DNA of 64,000 bases from Nocardioides jiangxiensis. Its GTDB lineage: Bacteria > Actinomycetota > Actinomycetes > Propionibacteriales > Nocardioidaceae. Position numbers and translations under genes: made by a program. The stretch lies in assembly GCF_030580915.1 (NCBI RefSeq), contig NZ_JAUQTA010000002.1:496001-560000 (forward strand), given 5' to 3'. Positions within the stretch are counted from its first letter, which is position 1. Every line of letters begins with the position of its first letter. The notes beneath the pieces were generated by a model, which saw only the letters and a list, made by a program, of their open reading frames with translations, had not been told where the DNA came from and made no database searches. This document shows positions 15,572-23,722 of this stretch, in pieces.

Positions 15572-18268
15572 GTGAGCGAAGCCGCGCCGGAGACTCCTCT
15601 GCCCCCGCACCACTGGGAGGCCGATGTGCTGCTGCTCGACGGCGGCACGGCGCACATTCGTCCGATCCGTCCCGATGACGCCGCCGGGCTCGAGCAGTTC
15701 TACGCGCGCGTCTCGGACCGCTCGAAGTACTACCGCTTCTTCGCGCCGCGCCCGAAGCTCTCCACCCGCGAGATCGCGATCTTCACCCGGGTCGACCACA
15801 CGAACCGGATCGCCTTCGTGATGGAGCTCGCCGGGCGGATCATCGCCGTGGGCCGCTTCGACGTCGTCGCCCCGGGGGAGGCCGAGGTGGCGTTCCTGGT
15901 CGAGGACCGCCACCAGGGCCGCGGCATCGCCCAGATCCTGCTGGAGCACCTCGCCCAGGCAGGCCGGGAGCGCGGCGTACGCCGGTTCACCGCCGACGTC
16001 CTGCCCGACAACAAGCGGATGATCGCGACCTTCGAGGCGGCGGGCTACCAGGTCATGGGCGGCGTCGAGGACGGCGTGATGACGCTCGGCTTCGACATCG
16101 ACCCGACCACCACGGCCATCGGCGTCATGCAGGACCGCGAGCACCGCTCGGAGTCGGCGGCGATCGCGCAGTTCCTCGCTGCCCGCTCCGTCGCGGTGAT
16201 CGGCGCGTCGCGGCGCCAGGGCTCCATCGGCCAGGCGCTGGTGCGCAACCTGGTCACCGGCGACTTCACCGGGCGGGTCTACGCGGTCAACCCGGCGGGG
16301 GAGTCGGTGAGCGGCCTCGCGGCGTACGCGACCGTGGGGGAGATCCCCGACGAGGTCGACCTCGCGATCGTCGCCGTCCCGGCCGACGCGGTGCAGGACG
16401 TCGTGCTCGACTGCGCGGCCAAGGGCGTCAAGGGCCTGGTCGTCATCTCGTCGGGCTTCGCCGAGACCGGCGACGAGGGCCGGCAGCGGCAGCGCAAGCT
16501 CGTCGGGCTCGCGCGCTCCTACGGCCTGCGCCTGATCGGCCCCAACTGCCTCGGCGTCATCAACACCGACCCCGATGTCTCGATCAACGCCTCGCTCTCG
16601 CCGCACATGCCGGCGCGAGGCCGCGCGGGCTTCTTCTGCCAGTCCGGTGCCCTCGGCTCCGCGATCCTCGACAAGGTCAACGCCCGAGGCCTCGGCCTGT
16701 CGACGTTCGTCTCCGCGGGCAACCGTGCCGACGTCTCCGGCAACGACCTCCTGCAGTACTGGGAGGAGGACGACTCCACCGAGGTCGTCCTGCTCTACAT
16801 GGAGTCGATGGGCAACCCGCGCAAGTTCTCGCGCATCGCGCGCCGCGTCTCGCGCAAGAAGCCGATCGTCGCGGTCCGGTCGGGCCGCACCACGCAGGGT
16901 GTGCCGATGGGCCACCAGGTCCGCACGGCGATGACCCCGCCGGGAGCAGTCGACGCGATGTTCCGCCAGGCCGGCGTGATCCAGGTCGACACCCTGGAGG
17001 AGATGTTCGACGTGGCCCAGGTGCTCGCGCACCAGCCGCTGCCGGGTGGCCGCCGGGTCGCGATCGTCGGCAACTCCGACGCCATCGGCCTGCTCGCGCG
17101 CGATGCCTCGGCGTCGTCGGGCCTGGTCGTGGCGAAGCAGTTCGACCTCGGTGCGCGCGCGACGGCTGCGGACTTCGAGGCGGCGCTGCGGGAGGCGATC
17201 GCCTCCGACGACATCGACGCCGTCGTCGCCGTCTGGCTGCCGCCGCTCAACACCTCGGCCGCGGAGCCGGCGACGGCCCTCGCCGCCGCGGCCGCCACGT
17301 CGACCAAGCCGATCGTCTCGACCTTCCTCGGCGAGAAGGGTGTCCCGCCGCAGCTCCGCGTCCGCGACGCGTCCGGTGGGGCCGCGGGCCGCGGCTCCGT
17401 GCCCTCCTATCCTGCGGTCGAGTCGGCTGTCCGGGCCCTCGCGAAGGTCGTCGAGTACGCCGTGTGGCTCCGGCTCCCGCAGCACGAGGCCGCCGAGGTC
17501 CTCGTCGACCCGGTCGGCGGCCGCGAGGTCGTCGAGCAGGTGCTCACCCTCGCCCCGCGGGGCAGGGTCCTCGAGTACGCCGAGGCGCGCGACCTGCTCG
17601 CGGCGTACGGCATGGAGCTGTGGCCCTCGCTGCCCGCCGACACCGTCGAGGACGCGATCGCCGCTGCCTCCGATCTCGGCTGGGACGTCGTCCTCAAGGC
17701 GACCGCCGACCGGTTCCGGCAGCGTCCGGACCTGGTGCACTCGTGGCGCCACATCCGCGACGCGGGGGAGATGCGCCAGGCGTGGGCGCTGCTGCGGGGC
17801 CGGGTGGAGCACCCCGACGAGGCGGCGTTCGTCGTGCAGCCGACGGCTCCGCAGGGCGTGCCGGTCTCGATCACCGCCGAGGAGGACCCGCTCTTCGGAC
17901 CGGTGATCTCCTTCGGCATCGCCGGCCCGGTCTCCGAGCTCCTCGGCGACCGCTCCTGGCGCATCCCGCCGCTGTCGATCCACGACGCCCGCGCGATGAC
18001 CCGCGAGATCAAGGGCTCGCCCATGCTCTTCGGCTACCGCGGCTCCGACATCGTCGACGTCGACGCCGTGGAGGACCTGCTGCTCCGCGTCGCGCGCCTG
18101 AAGAACGACCTGCCGCAGGTGCACAACATCTCGCTGCCACTCGTCCTGGCGTCGCCGACGGGCGCGTCCGTCCTCTCGGCCTCGATCCGCGTGCAGCCGG
18201 TCACCGACGCCCGGGCCGACTGGTTCGCGCGGCGTCTCAACCCGCTGCCGGGCGACACGCTGCACTGA
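15572..18268 (+). CDS. Pat-like fusion: GNAT acetyltransferase plus NDP-forming acyl-CoA synthetase domains
   Basis: A protein of 898 residues in three parts. The N-terminal GNAT domain (about 25-180) has the acetyl-CoA loop HQGRGIA (114-120). It is followed by a CoA-binding Rossmann domain beginning [15 protein letters not shown] (about 203), a succinyl-CoA-synthetase-like flavodoxin domain pair ([21 protein letters not shown]), and a C-terminal ATP-grasp segment (about 680-890). This is the Pat protein lysine acetyltransferase architecture with the GNAT domain first, as in some actinobacteria. Likely role: acetylation of acyl-CoA synthetases. It has four GGGGGAG heptamers, which force GGG-GAG codons. 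Predicted leaderless GTG start. Confidence 0.87.
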   Translation: MSEAAPETPLPPHHWEADVLLLDGGTAHIRPIRPDDAAGLEQFYARVSDRSKYYRFFAPRPKLSTREIAIFTRVDHTNRIAFVMELAGRIIAVGRFDVVAPGEAEVAFLVEDRHQGRGIAQILLEHLAQAGRERGVRRFTADVLPDNKRMIATFEAAGYQVMGGVEDGVMTLGFDIDPTTTAIGVMQDREHRSESAAIAQFLAARSVAVIGASRRQGSIGQALVRNLVTGDFTGRVYAVNPAGESVSGLAAYATVGEIPDEVDLAIVAVPADAVQDVVLDCAAKGVKGLVVISSGFAETGDEGRQRQRKLVGLARSYGLRLIGPNCLGVINTDPDVSINASLSPHMPARGRAGFFCQSGALGSAILDKVNARGLGLSTFVSAGNRADVSGNDLLQYWEEDDSTEVVLLYMESMGNPRKFSRIARRVSRKKPIVAVRSGRTTQGVPMGHQVRTAMTPPGAVDAMFRQAGVIQVDTLEEMFDVAQVLAHQPLPGGRRVAIVGNSDAIGLLARDASASSGLVVAKQFDLGARATAADFEAALREAIASDDIDAVVAVWLPPLNTSAAEPATALAAAAATSTKPIVSTFLGEKGVPPQLRVRDASGGAAGRGSVPSYPAVESAVRALAKVVEYAVWLRLPQHEAAEVLVDPVGGREVVEQVLTLAPRGRVLEYAEARDLLAAYGMELWPSLPADTVEDAIAAASDLGWDVVLKATADRFRQRPDLVHSWRHIRDAGEMRQAWALLRGRVEHPDEAAFVVQPTAPQGVPVSITAEEDPLFGPVISFGIAGPVSELLGDRSWRIPPLSIHDARAMTREIKGSPMLFGYRGSDIVDVDAVEDLLLRVARLKNDLPQVHNISLPLVLASPTGASVLSASIRVQPVTDARADWFARRLNPLPGDTLH

Positions 18269-18343
18269 GCAGGGCTGCACTGCCTGGTTGGGTCCGGAGC
18301 GGCGACGTTCCAGGGCAGGCTGCGACCCGTACGCTGACCGCGA

Positions 18344-19201
18344 CTAGGTGAGACCCCTGACGGCGTCGGCGACCGCTTCGGGTGCTTCGATGAGTGGCCA
18401 GTGACCGACGTGGCCGAGCTCGTTGACCACCGCGGTCGGGATGTTGGTGTGGACGCGCTCGATCATGTGCGCGCCTGAGATCGGGTCGAGCAGGCCCCAC
18501 ACGAAGCTGAGCGGGATGCCGGTGCCCTCGAGCGCGCTGACCCACCGGTCGGCATGGGTCCTGCGGTCGGTGATGTAGCTGATCGTGTCGTGGATGTTGA
18601 CGTGACCGCGTGTGTTGGCGGCCCAGATGTCGTCGGCGGCGTCCTGGAAGTCGAAGTCTGCCGCGAAGGTCGGGCGGAGTGCCTGGGTCATCGCTTCCCG
18701 GGTCATCGCGGCGCTCACGAGCGGCCCCTGGACGGGATCGAGCAGGGCGGTCTGCACGGGTTCGGGGCGGTGGAGGTCGGGGTAGATGCCGCCGTTGAGC
18801 AGCAGCACCGCGGTCAGTCGGACACTCAGGCGCTCTTCGGCGTGACGCGCAAGGAGCTCCTGGGCCACGGTCGCGGAGTAGTCGTGAGCGACGAGCACCG
18901 TCGAGGTCGTCGCATGGTGCGCCCACAGGGCCTCGACCAGGTCGGCCTGCTCGTGGATCGAGTAGGCGTGCGGGGAGGGCTTGTCCGAGGCTCCGAAGCC
19001 CAGGAGGTCGGGCATCAGCAGCGTGTGGTCGCCGGCCAGCTGGTCTGCGACTGCGGACCAGTCGTGGGAGCAGCTCGGGTATCCGTGCAGCAGGGTCACC
19101 GTGGGGCCGGATCCCGTCGAGCGCACGAAGATGCTGCGTTCGGTGTCGCTGAGGCGTAGCGGGACCATCGTGCCCGCCGCCCACCAGTCATGGATGCTCA
19201 T
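18344..19201 (-). CDS. alpha/beta-hydrolase, epoxide hydrolase/haloalkane dehalogenase-like
   Basis: An alpha/beta-hydrolase of 285 residues. The HGYP oxyanion motif (39-42) and an aspartate at the nucleophile elbow (Asp107 in VAHDYSA) point to the epoxide hydrolase/haloalkane dehalogenase branch rather than serine esterases. The usual elbow is HDWG, so this one is atypical. Asp239 and His267 (GHWPLIEAPE) complete the triad. It follows the class II aldolase by 10 nt on the same strand. Codons such as CAT, CTA, GAA and GCA are more frequent than in neighbours, which hints at transfer. The ATG at 19201 is chosen; a longer start would overlap the aldolase. Confidence 0.82.
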   Translation of the reverse strand: MSIHDWWAAGTMVPLRLSDTERSIFVRSTGSGPTVTLLHGYPSCSHDWSAVADQLAGDHTLLMPDLLGFGASDKPSPHAYSIHEQADLVEALWAHHATTSTVLVAHDYSATVAQELLARHAEERLSVRLTAVLLLNGGIYPDLHRPEPVQTALLDPVQGPLVSAAMTREAMTQALRPTFAADFDFQDAADDIWAANTRGHVNIHDTISYITDRRTHADRWVSALEGTGIPLSFVWGLLDPISGAHMIERVHTNIPTAVVNELGHVGHWPLIEAPEAVADAVRGLT

Positions 19202-19211
19202 GTCACTCGTC

Positions 19212-20021
19212 TCACTCGAACACGTCCGGCTGGGTGGCAACGATCTGCTCCCACAGCGGACGGAACTGGAACCAGCCGACCAGGTCGCTGCCGATCTGGC
19301 TGTGGGTCAGGGTCGCGGTGTCGTGATCGATCAGGGTGGGGGTGCCGGCCGCCATGGCGATCATCTGTGCCTGGCAGGAGCGCTCCATGGTCACAAACCA
19401 CCACGCGGCGGCGGACACGGTCGTCCCTACTGTGATCAGGCCGTGGTTGCGCAGGATCGCCGCCTTGTGGCCACCGATCGCTGCCGCGATGTTCTTGCCT
19501 TCCTCCTCAGCGAGGACGGTTCCGCGGTAGTCGTCGTAGCGCCCGTGATCGTTGTAGAACGCGCATGCGTCCTGGGTGATCGGGTCGAGGGGGATGCCGA
19601 GCGAGGACAGCGCCTTGCCGTACAGCGAATGCGTGTGCGCGGCCGCGACGGCGTCCGGGCGCGCTTCGTGGACCTGGGCGTGGATCACGAAGGCGGCCGC
19701 GTTGACCGGGCGGCGACCATGCACGACGTGGCCCTTGTGGTCTACACAGATCAGGTCGCTCACCCGGATCTGGTTGAAGCTCATCCCGAAGGGGTTCACC
19801 CAGAAGAGGTCGGGGTCCTCCGGGTCGCGCGCCGTCATGTGGCCGGCGACGCCTTCGGAGAAGCCGAGCTTGCCGAAGACCCGGAACGCCACGGCGAGGT
19901 CGCGCAGTCGCTGCTGGCGTTCCTCCTCGACCGACAGCCCCATCGGGGGCAGGGGGAGGTCGCAGTCGTCCGGGAACGGGCCGAGAGCCCGCTCCAGCAG
20001 TGCCTTCATGTCCTCGTCCAT
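19212..20021 (-). CDS. class II aldolase/adducin family protein
   Basis: A metal-dependent class II aldolase-fold protein of 269 residues. It shows the metal-binding His129 and His131 (AAHTHSLYGKAL), His193 in RNHGLITVG, and GHMTAR at 60-65. The long form with an N-terminal helix is common in actinobacteria and in adducin-like proteins; the substrate is likely a sugar phosphate or a hydroxy-keto acid, not determinable here. GAGAGGG lies 6 nt before the ATG. The start lies 14 nt from a three-unit palindromic operator shared with a divergent TetR gene, so repression by that TetR is likely. Confidence 0.87.
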   Translation of the reverse strand: MDEDMKALLERALGPFPDDCDLPLPPMGLSVEEERQQRLRDLAVAFRVFGKLGFSEGVAGHMTARDPEDPDLFWVNPFGMSFNQIRVSDLICVDHKGHVVHGRRPVNAAAFVIHAQVHEARPDAVAAAHTHSLYGKALSSLGIPLDPITQDACAFYNDHGRYDDYRGTVLAEEEGKNIAAAIGGHKAAILRNHGLITVGTTVSAAAWWFVTMERSCQAQMIAMAAGTPTLIDHDTATLTHSQIGSDLVGWFQFRPLWEQIVATQPDVFE

Positions 20022-20033
20022 GGCGGACCCTCT

Positions 20034-20084
20034 CGATAGTGATCGCAATCGGATTGTGATCACTATCGGATTTGATTCGCTATC
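20034..20084. promoter_or_regulatory. operator between aldolase and tetR: three 17-bp units
   Basis: Read on the minus strand, the 51 bp are GATAGCGAATCAAATCC, GATAGTGATCACAATCC and GATTGCGATCACTATCG, three adjacent 17-bp units sharing 12-13 positions pairwise. Units 2 and 3 together form a 33-bp dyad (20035-20067) with perfect 10-bp outer arms GATAGTGATC/GATCACTATC and inner arms CAATC/GATTG. It is conspicuously AT-richer than its surroundings, and ends next to the aldolase ribosome binding site. This is a probable TetR binding array. Confidence 0.8.
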
Positions 20085-20128
20085 ATGTCAAGGGTCGAGT
20101 TCGAGTCGTCCAGATGCGGGGGAGTCCG

Positions 20129-20731
20129 GTGCCGAAGGGGCCAACGAAGCGACGTCCGGAGACGCGCGCGAAGCTGCTGGCGGCAGCCGGTGAGCTGTTC
20201 GCCCGGCAGGGGGTCGGGGCGACCTCGATCGGCGAGATCTGTCGTCAGGCGGGCTACACCACCGGTGCCTTCTACTCGAACTTCGAGTCGAAGGACGAGC
20301 TGTTCTTCACGCTCTTCGACGCACATGCCGCGGAGGCCATCGAGACGATCCGGCAGCGCCTCGAAGCACTGGACGTCGAGAGCTTGACCGTCGAGGAGCT
20401 GATCGCCCCCTTCGCGCACATCCGGCCCGAGGAGCGCGACTGGTTCCTGATCAGCTCGGAGTTCACGCTGTTCGCGATCCGCAACAGCGACGCAGCGCGG
20501 AAGGTCGCGGAGCACGATGCCCGCGCCCGCGCGATGCTCACCCCGGTGGTCACCCGGCTGCTGGCTGCGGCTGGCGTGACGTCGCCGGCGGGGGTCGACC
20601 ACTTCTGCCGCTACCTGATCGCCCTGCGCGAGGGGGGTCTCGCCCAGAGCCTGGTCGAACCGGAGAACCTCGACCATGGCGAGCTCGAGCGCACGTATCT
20701 TCCTCGGCTCCTACGGGGCTTCGAGAAGTAG
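20129..20731 (+). CDS. TetR-family transcriptional regulator
   Basis: A repressor of 200 residues. The N-terminal helix-turn-helix is clear (ATSIGEICRQAGYTTGAFYSNFESKDELF, about 31-59), followed by an all-helical ligand and dimerisation domain. The GTG at 20129 is chosen because GGGGGAG lies 5 nt upstream; an ATG at 20114 is the alternative. It is divergent from the aldolase-hydrolase unit across the triple 17-bp operator, so it most likely represses that unit and itself. The ligand is probably the substrate of the hydrolase or aldolase. Confidence 0.9.
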   Translation: MPKGPTKRRPETRAKLLAAAGELFARQGVGATSIGEICRQAGYTTGAFYSNFESKDELFFTLFDAHAAEAIETIRQRLEALDVESLTVEELIAPFAHIRPEERDWFLISSEFTLFAIRNSDAARKVAEHDARARAMLTPVVTRLLAAAGVTSPAGVDHFCRYLIALREGGLAQSLVEPENLDHGELERTYLPRLLRGFEK

Positions 20732-20754
20732 CTCGGTCACCGCGTGGACGTGCA

Positions 20755-20760
20755 TACGCT
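20755..20760 (+). promoter_or_regulatory. -10 box of the VOC protein gene (leaderless)
   Basis: TACGCT, 6 nt before the GTG at 20767. Confidence 0.5.
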
Positions 20761-20766
20761 GGGCAC

Positions 20767-21207
20767 GTGACCACCGTGCGCATGGACAACGTCGCGATCG
20801 TCGTGGAGGACCTCGACGCGGCGATCGGCTTCTTCGACGAGCTCGGCCTCGACCTCGAGGGACGCCAGTTCGTCGAGGGAGCGGTCGCCGACGAGTGCAC
20901 CGGCCTGGTCGGCGTACGCACCGAGATCGCGATGATGCGGACGCCCGACGGCAGTGGCCGCCTCGAGCTCACTGCCTACGACCGCCCGCCGGCGAGCACG
21001 ACCGAGCCGCCGCACCTGCCGCCGAACACGATCGGACTGCACCGCGTGATGTTCGAGGTCGACGACATCGAGGAGAGGGTCGAGCGGCTCGCCCGGCACG
21101 GCGCGACCCTGCTCGGGCAGGTCGCCAGCTACGAAGACGTCTACCTGCTCTGCTACCTCCGCGGGCCGAGCGGCATCGTCGTGGCGCTCGCCGAGAGCAT
21201 CGGCTGA
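20767..21207 (+). CDS. VOC-family protein (glyoxalase/bleomycin-resistance fold)
   Basis: A protein of 146 residues with two beta-alpha-beta-beta-beta modules typical of the vicinal oxygen chelate superfamily. The first starts MDNVAIVVEDLDAAIGFF and the second GLHRVMFEVDDIEERVERL; YLRGPSGIVVALAE closes the domain. The His and Glu positions (His near 93, Glu142) fit a metal site, but enzymes and binding proteins cannot be told apart. The GTG start fits a leaderless mRNA. It lies 35 nt after tetR on the same strand but has its own -10 box. Confidence 0.82.
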   Translation: MTTVRMDNVAIVVEDLDAAIGFFDELGLDLEGRQFVEGAVADECTGLVGVRTEIAMMRTPDGSGRLELTAYDRPPASTTEPPHLPPNTIGLHRVMFEVDDIEERVERLARHGATLLGQVASYEDVYLLCYLRGPSGIVVALAESIG

Positions 21208-21260
21208 AGGGTTCGGCGGAACCGGTACACGGCCGGTCGCGTCCGAGGAGGATGACGCCC

Positions 21261-22223
21261 ATGTGTTCCGCCCTCGTCCGCGTGGTCGCCGGTGCGGCCC
21301 TCACTGCCAGCCTCGCCGGTCTCGCCGCCTGCACGGCGGACCGTGCCGCGGCGCCTGAACGGCCTGCTGTCGCGACGTCACGCGGGCCACAGCTTCCGCC
21401 GCCGCGCACGACCCACGACAACGAGGCCGCCACCGCCGCGTACGCCGACTGGCTGCTGCACGCGGTGCCGATGCCGGCAGGTGCGCGCGAGTGGAGCAGG
21501 TCGCCCCTCGACCAGTTCCGGCGGGCGACGCTCGGCGTGAGCCCGTCCGACCCGCGGTTCCAGCGCACGACGTGGTGGACCGTCCCGCTCGGGCTGGGTG
21601 ACCTCGGGAGCTGGGTCGCCTCCCACGTGCCGAAGGGGCTGCGGCTCGAGGACGGCACGCCGTCGCAGAGCATGTCGATGGGCAGGACGGAGTACGACGT
21701 CGACCTGCTCGGGGCGAGCACGGCCACCCACACCGGCAGCGTGCTCAACCTCGCGATCGTGGAGCGTGCCGGCGGCATCGTCGTCCGGGTCGACACCTTC
21801 GTCGCGGCGCGCTTCGTGCGGACGGCGCTGGTGCCGGACGACGCCGCGTCCGTGACGCTCCGCCGGGTCAGGGCCGCGACCACAGGGCACCGGCCCGCGT
21901 CCCGCACAGCCGTGCGGCGCCTCACCGACCCCGCCGTCGTACGCCGCGTGGTGGACCTGGTCAACCGGCAGCCGGCGGCGATGACGGTGGAGAACATCCA
22001 TGGCTGCCCCGCGATGCTCGGGGGCACCGTCTGGACGCTGACCTTCGCCACGGGCCAGGGGGAGTGGACGGCAGTCGGCAGCGGCGACGACTGCTATCCC
22101 GCGCTCGTCCTGCGGCACGACGGGGTGCGGGTCGGCCCTACGCTCGAGCCGGGCCGGGCTTTCGACGACGCCCTCGACCGGTTCCTCAGGAGCGCATCCG
22201 GTCCTGCAGGTCCGGGTAGCTGA
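21261..22223 (+). CDS. putative lipoprotein, 320 aa, unknown function
   Basis: The signal peptide ends in SLAGLAACTAD with Cys24 as the likely lipidated residue, so the protein is anchored outside the membrane. A Pro-rich linker (about 35-55) leads to a globular domain of about 260 residues with no recognised motif; two cysteines in the C-terminal part (near 252 and 278) may form a disulphide. The start is the ATG at 21261, because GAGGAGG sits 9 nt upstream; the ATG at 21252 directly abuts that ribosome binding site. Its 3' end overlaps the convergent PEP-mutase-like gene by 38 bp. Confidence 0.75.
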   Translation: MCSALVRVVAGAALTASLAGLAACTADRAAAPERPAVATSRGPQLPPPRTTHDNEAATAAYADWLLHAVPMPAGAREWSRSPLDQFRRATLGVSPSDPRFQRTTWWTVPLGLGDLGSWVASHVPKGLRLEDGTPSQSMSMGRTEYDVDLLGASTATHTGSVLNLAIVERAGGIVVRVDTFVAARFVRTALVPDDAASVTLRRVRAATTGHRPASRTAVRRLTDPAVVRRVVDLVNRQPAAMTVENIHGCPAMLGGTVWTLTFATGQGEWTAVGSGDDCYPALVLRHDGVRVGPTLEPGRAFDDALDRFLRSASGPAGPGS

Positions 22224-22986
22224 TCGCGCCGTCGAGGAAGCCCAGCGTGCCGGTGGCCAGCAGCTCGTGCCCGGCCCGCTCGAGCAGGGCGAAGGCGGCA
22301 CGCGCGATGCTGCCGCCGAGGCTGACCCGCTTCACACCGAGGGCGAAGAGCTCGGGTGCCGGGATGGTGTTCGCCAGGCCGGCCACGATGTTGAGCGGCG
22401 CGGGGATCTCGCGCGCGAGCCGTTCGATCGTCGCGGCATCACGCACGGCCGGGACGAAGATGCAGTCGGCTCCCGCCTCGAGGTAGGCGTGGGCGCGCCG
22501 GATCGTCTCCGCGAACGGGTCCTCGAAGGACCCCGCGAAGTAGGTGTCCGTGCGGGCGTTGATGACGAAGGCCCCGGCGGGGGCAGCCGACCGCGCGGCA
22601 GCGATGCGCTCCGCGCCCTCGGCGACGGAGAAGAGGGCGCCGTCCGCGATGTCCTCGAGGTTGGCGCCCACGGCTCCGGCGTCGACGGCCAGCGACACCG
22701 TCGCCGCGACGCCCGAGGGCGAGGTCGCGTAGCCGTCTTCCAGGTCGGCGGTCACCGGCACGGGCACGGCGTCGACGATCGAGGCCACGTGGTCGAGCAT
22801 CACCTCGCGCGGGACCAGTCCGCCGTCGGGGACGCCCAGCGACCAGGCGACGCCGGCGCTCGTCGTGGCGATGGCCGGGAAGCCGCACCCGGCGAGGATG
22901 CGGGCGGACCCGGCGTCCCAGGCGTTGGGGAGGACGAAGCCCGGCCCCTGGTGCAGGGCGAGCAGGGCGGCGGCAGATGAGGTCAC
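22186..22986 (-). CDS. isocitrate lyase/PEP mutase superfamily protein
   Basis: A TIM-barrel of 266 residues from the PEP mutase/isocitrate lyase superfamily. The N-terminal PNAWDAGSARI, TTSAGVAWSLG and ADLEDGY (metal-binding Asp81, Glu83, Asp84) are typical. The gating loop lacks the KKCGH of isocitrate lyase and the cysteine of PEP mutase, so a C-C lyase such as an oxaloacetate decarboxylase-like or 2-methylisocitrate lyase-like activity is more probable; the substrate is unknown. GTG start, with a GATGAT -10-like box 6 nt upstream. Confidence 0.82.
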   Translation of the reverse strand: MTSSAAALLALHQGPGFVLPNAWDAGSARILAGCGFPAIATTSAGVAWSLGVPDGGLVPREVMLDHVASIVDAVPVPVTADLEDGYATSPSGVAATVSLAVDAGAVGANLEDIADGALFSVAEGAERIAAARSAAPAGAFVINARTDTYFAGSFEDPFAETIRRAHAYLEAGADCIFVPAVRDAATIERLAREIPAPLNIVAGLANTIPAPELFALGVKRVSLGGSIARAAFALLERAGHELLATGTLGFLDGAISYPDLQDRMRS

Positions 22987-23007
22987 GACGCCATCATCGA
23001 CCCGGCG

Positions 23008-23721
23008 TCACTCGTTGCGGGAGGCCCTGAGCGCACGCTTCGCGTCGGCGCAGTAGGTGTCGGCGACGTACTCCTGGCCGGACAGCGCTGCGATTCGCTC
23101 CATCACGACGTCGGTCAGCTCGCGCTGTGCCTCGCGGGTCTCCTCGCGTCCCTCCCACGGCGAGAGGTCGATCGGCTCACCGAAGATGATGGTCGGGCGG
23201 GTCCAGCGACCCGCGATCCTGCCCGGAGGAGCCAGCGTGTCGGTGCCGATGACGGCGACGGGGACGAGGGGGACCTTGGTGTCGAAGGCGATCCGGGCGA
23301 CCCCGGTCTTGCCCTTGTAGAGGCGGCCGTCGTGCGAGCGCGTGCCCTCGGGGTAGATGCCGAAGATGTGGCCCTCGTTGAGGATCCGCTTGGCGGTGAT
23401 CATCGCTCCCTCGGCGGCGGTGGCGCCGGAGCGGTCGATCGGGACGTTGCCGGTGTTGGTGAAGAAGAACCGGTGCCACGCCCCCTGCAGCCCCGTGCCC
23501 TCGAAGTACTCCGCCTTCGCGACGTAGCGCACCATCCGCGGCAGCGACATCGGCACGACGAGCCAGTCGAGGTAGGACAGGTGGTTGCCCGCGAGCAGGA
23601 CGCCGCCGGAGGCCGGCACGTTCTCGCGGCCGATCACCTTCGGCTGCAGCGCGAGCTTGAGCCACGGCGCGAGGAGGGCGTACTTGAGGGCCGAGTAGAA
23701 GAGCGGCTGGTCGGGCAGCAC
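23008..23721 (-). CDS. lysophospholipid acyltransferase (PlsC family)
   Basis: A membrane-associated acyltransferase of 237 residues that would transfer a fatty acyl group to lysophosphatidate or a related acceptor. NHLSYLD gives the HX4D catalytic pair (His47, Asp52), NTGNVPIDRSG the acceptor motif, and YPEGTRS (Glu125-Arg128) the third motif. The GTG starts 1 nt after the stop of the patatin gene, so it is the last gene of an acyltransferase-patatin-acyltransferase operon. It is probably controlled by the TetR divergent from that operon. Confidence 0.9.
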   Translation of the reverse strand: MLPDQPLFYSALKYALLAPWLKLALQPKVIGRENVPASGGVLLAGNHLSYLDWLVVPMSLPRMVRYVAKAEYFEGTGLQGAWHRFFFTNTGNVPIDRSGATAAEGAMITAKRILNEGHIFGIYPEGTRSHDGRLYKGKTGVARIAFDTKVPLVPVAVIGTDTLAPPGRIAGRWTRPTIIFGEPIDLSPWEGREETREAQRELTDVVMERIAALSGQEYVADTYCADAKRALRASRNE

Positions 23722-23722
23722 G

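Noticed and set aside
18269..18343. Terminator between the Pat-like gene and the hydrolase gene
   Set aside because: Only 5-bp complementary stretches (CCTGG/CCAGG) far apart; no convincing stem.
20676..21260. Possible N-terminal extension joining the VOC region to the 320-aa lipoprotein
   Set aside because: The upstream frame is out of phase with the VOC gene and has no homology-like features; a lipoprotein signal and a ribosome binding site fix the start at 21261.
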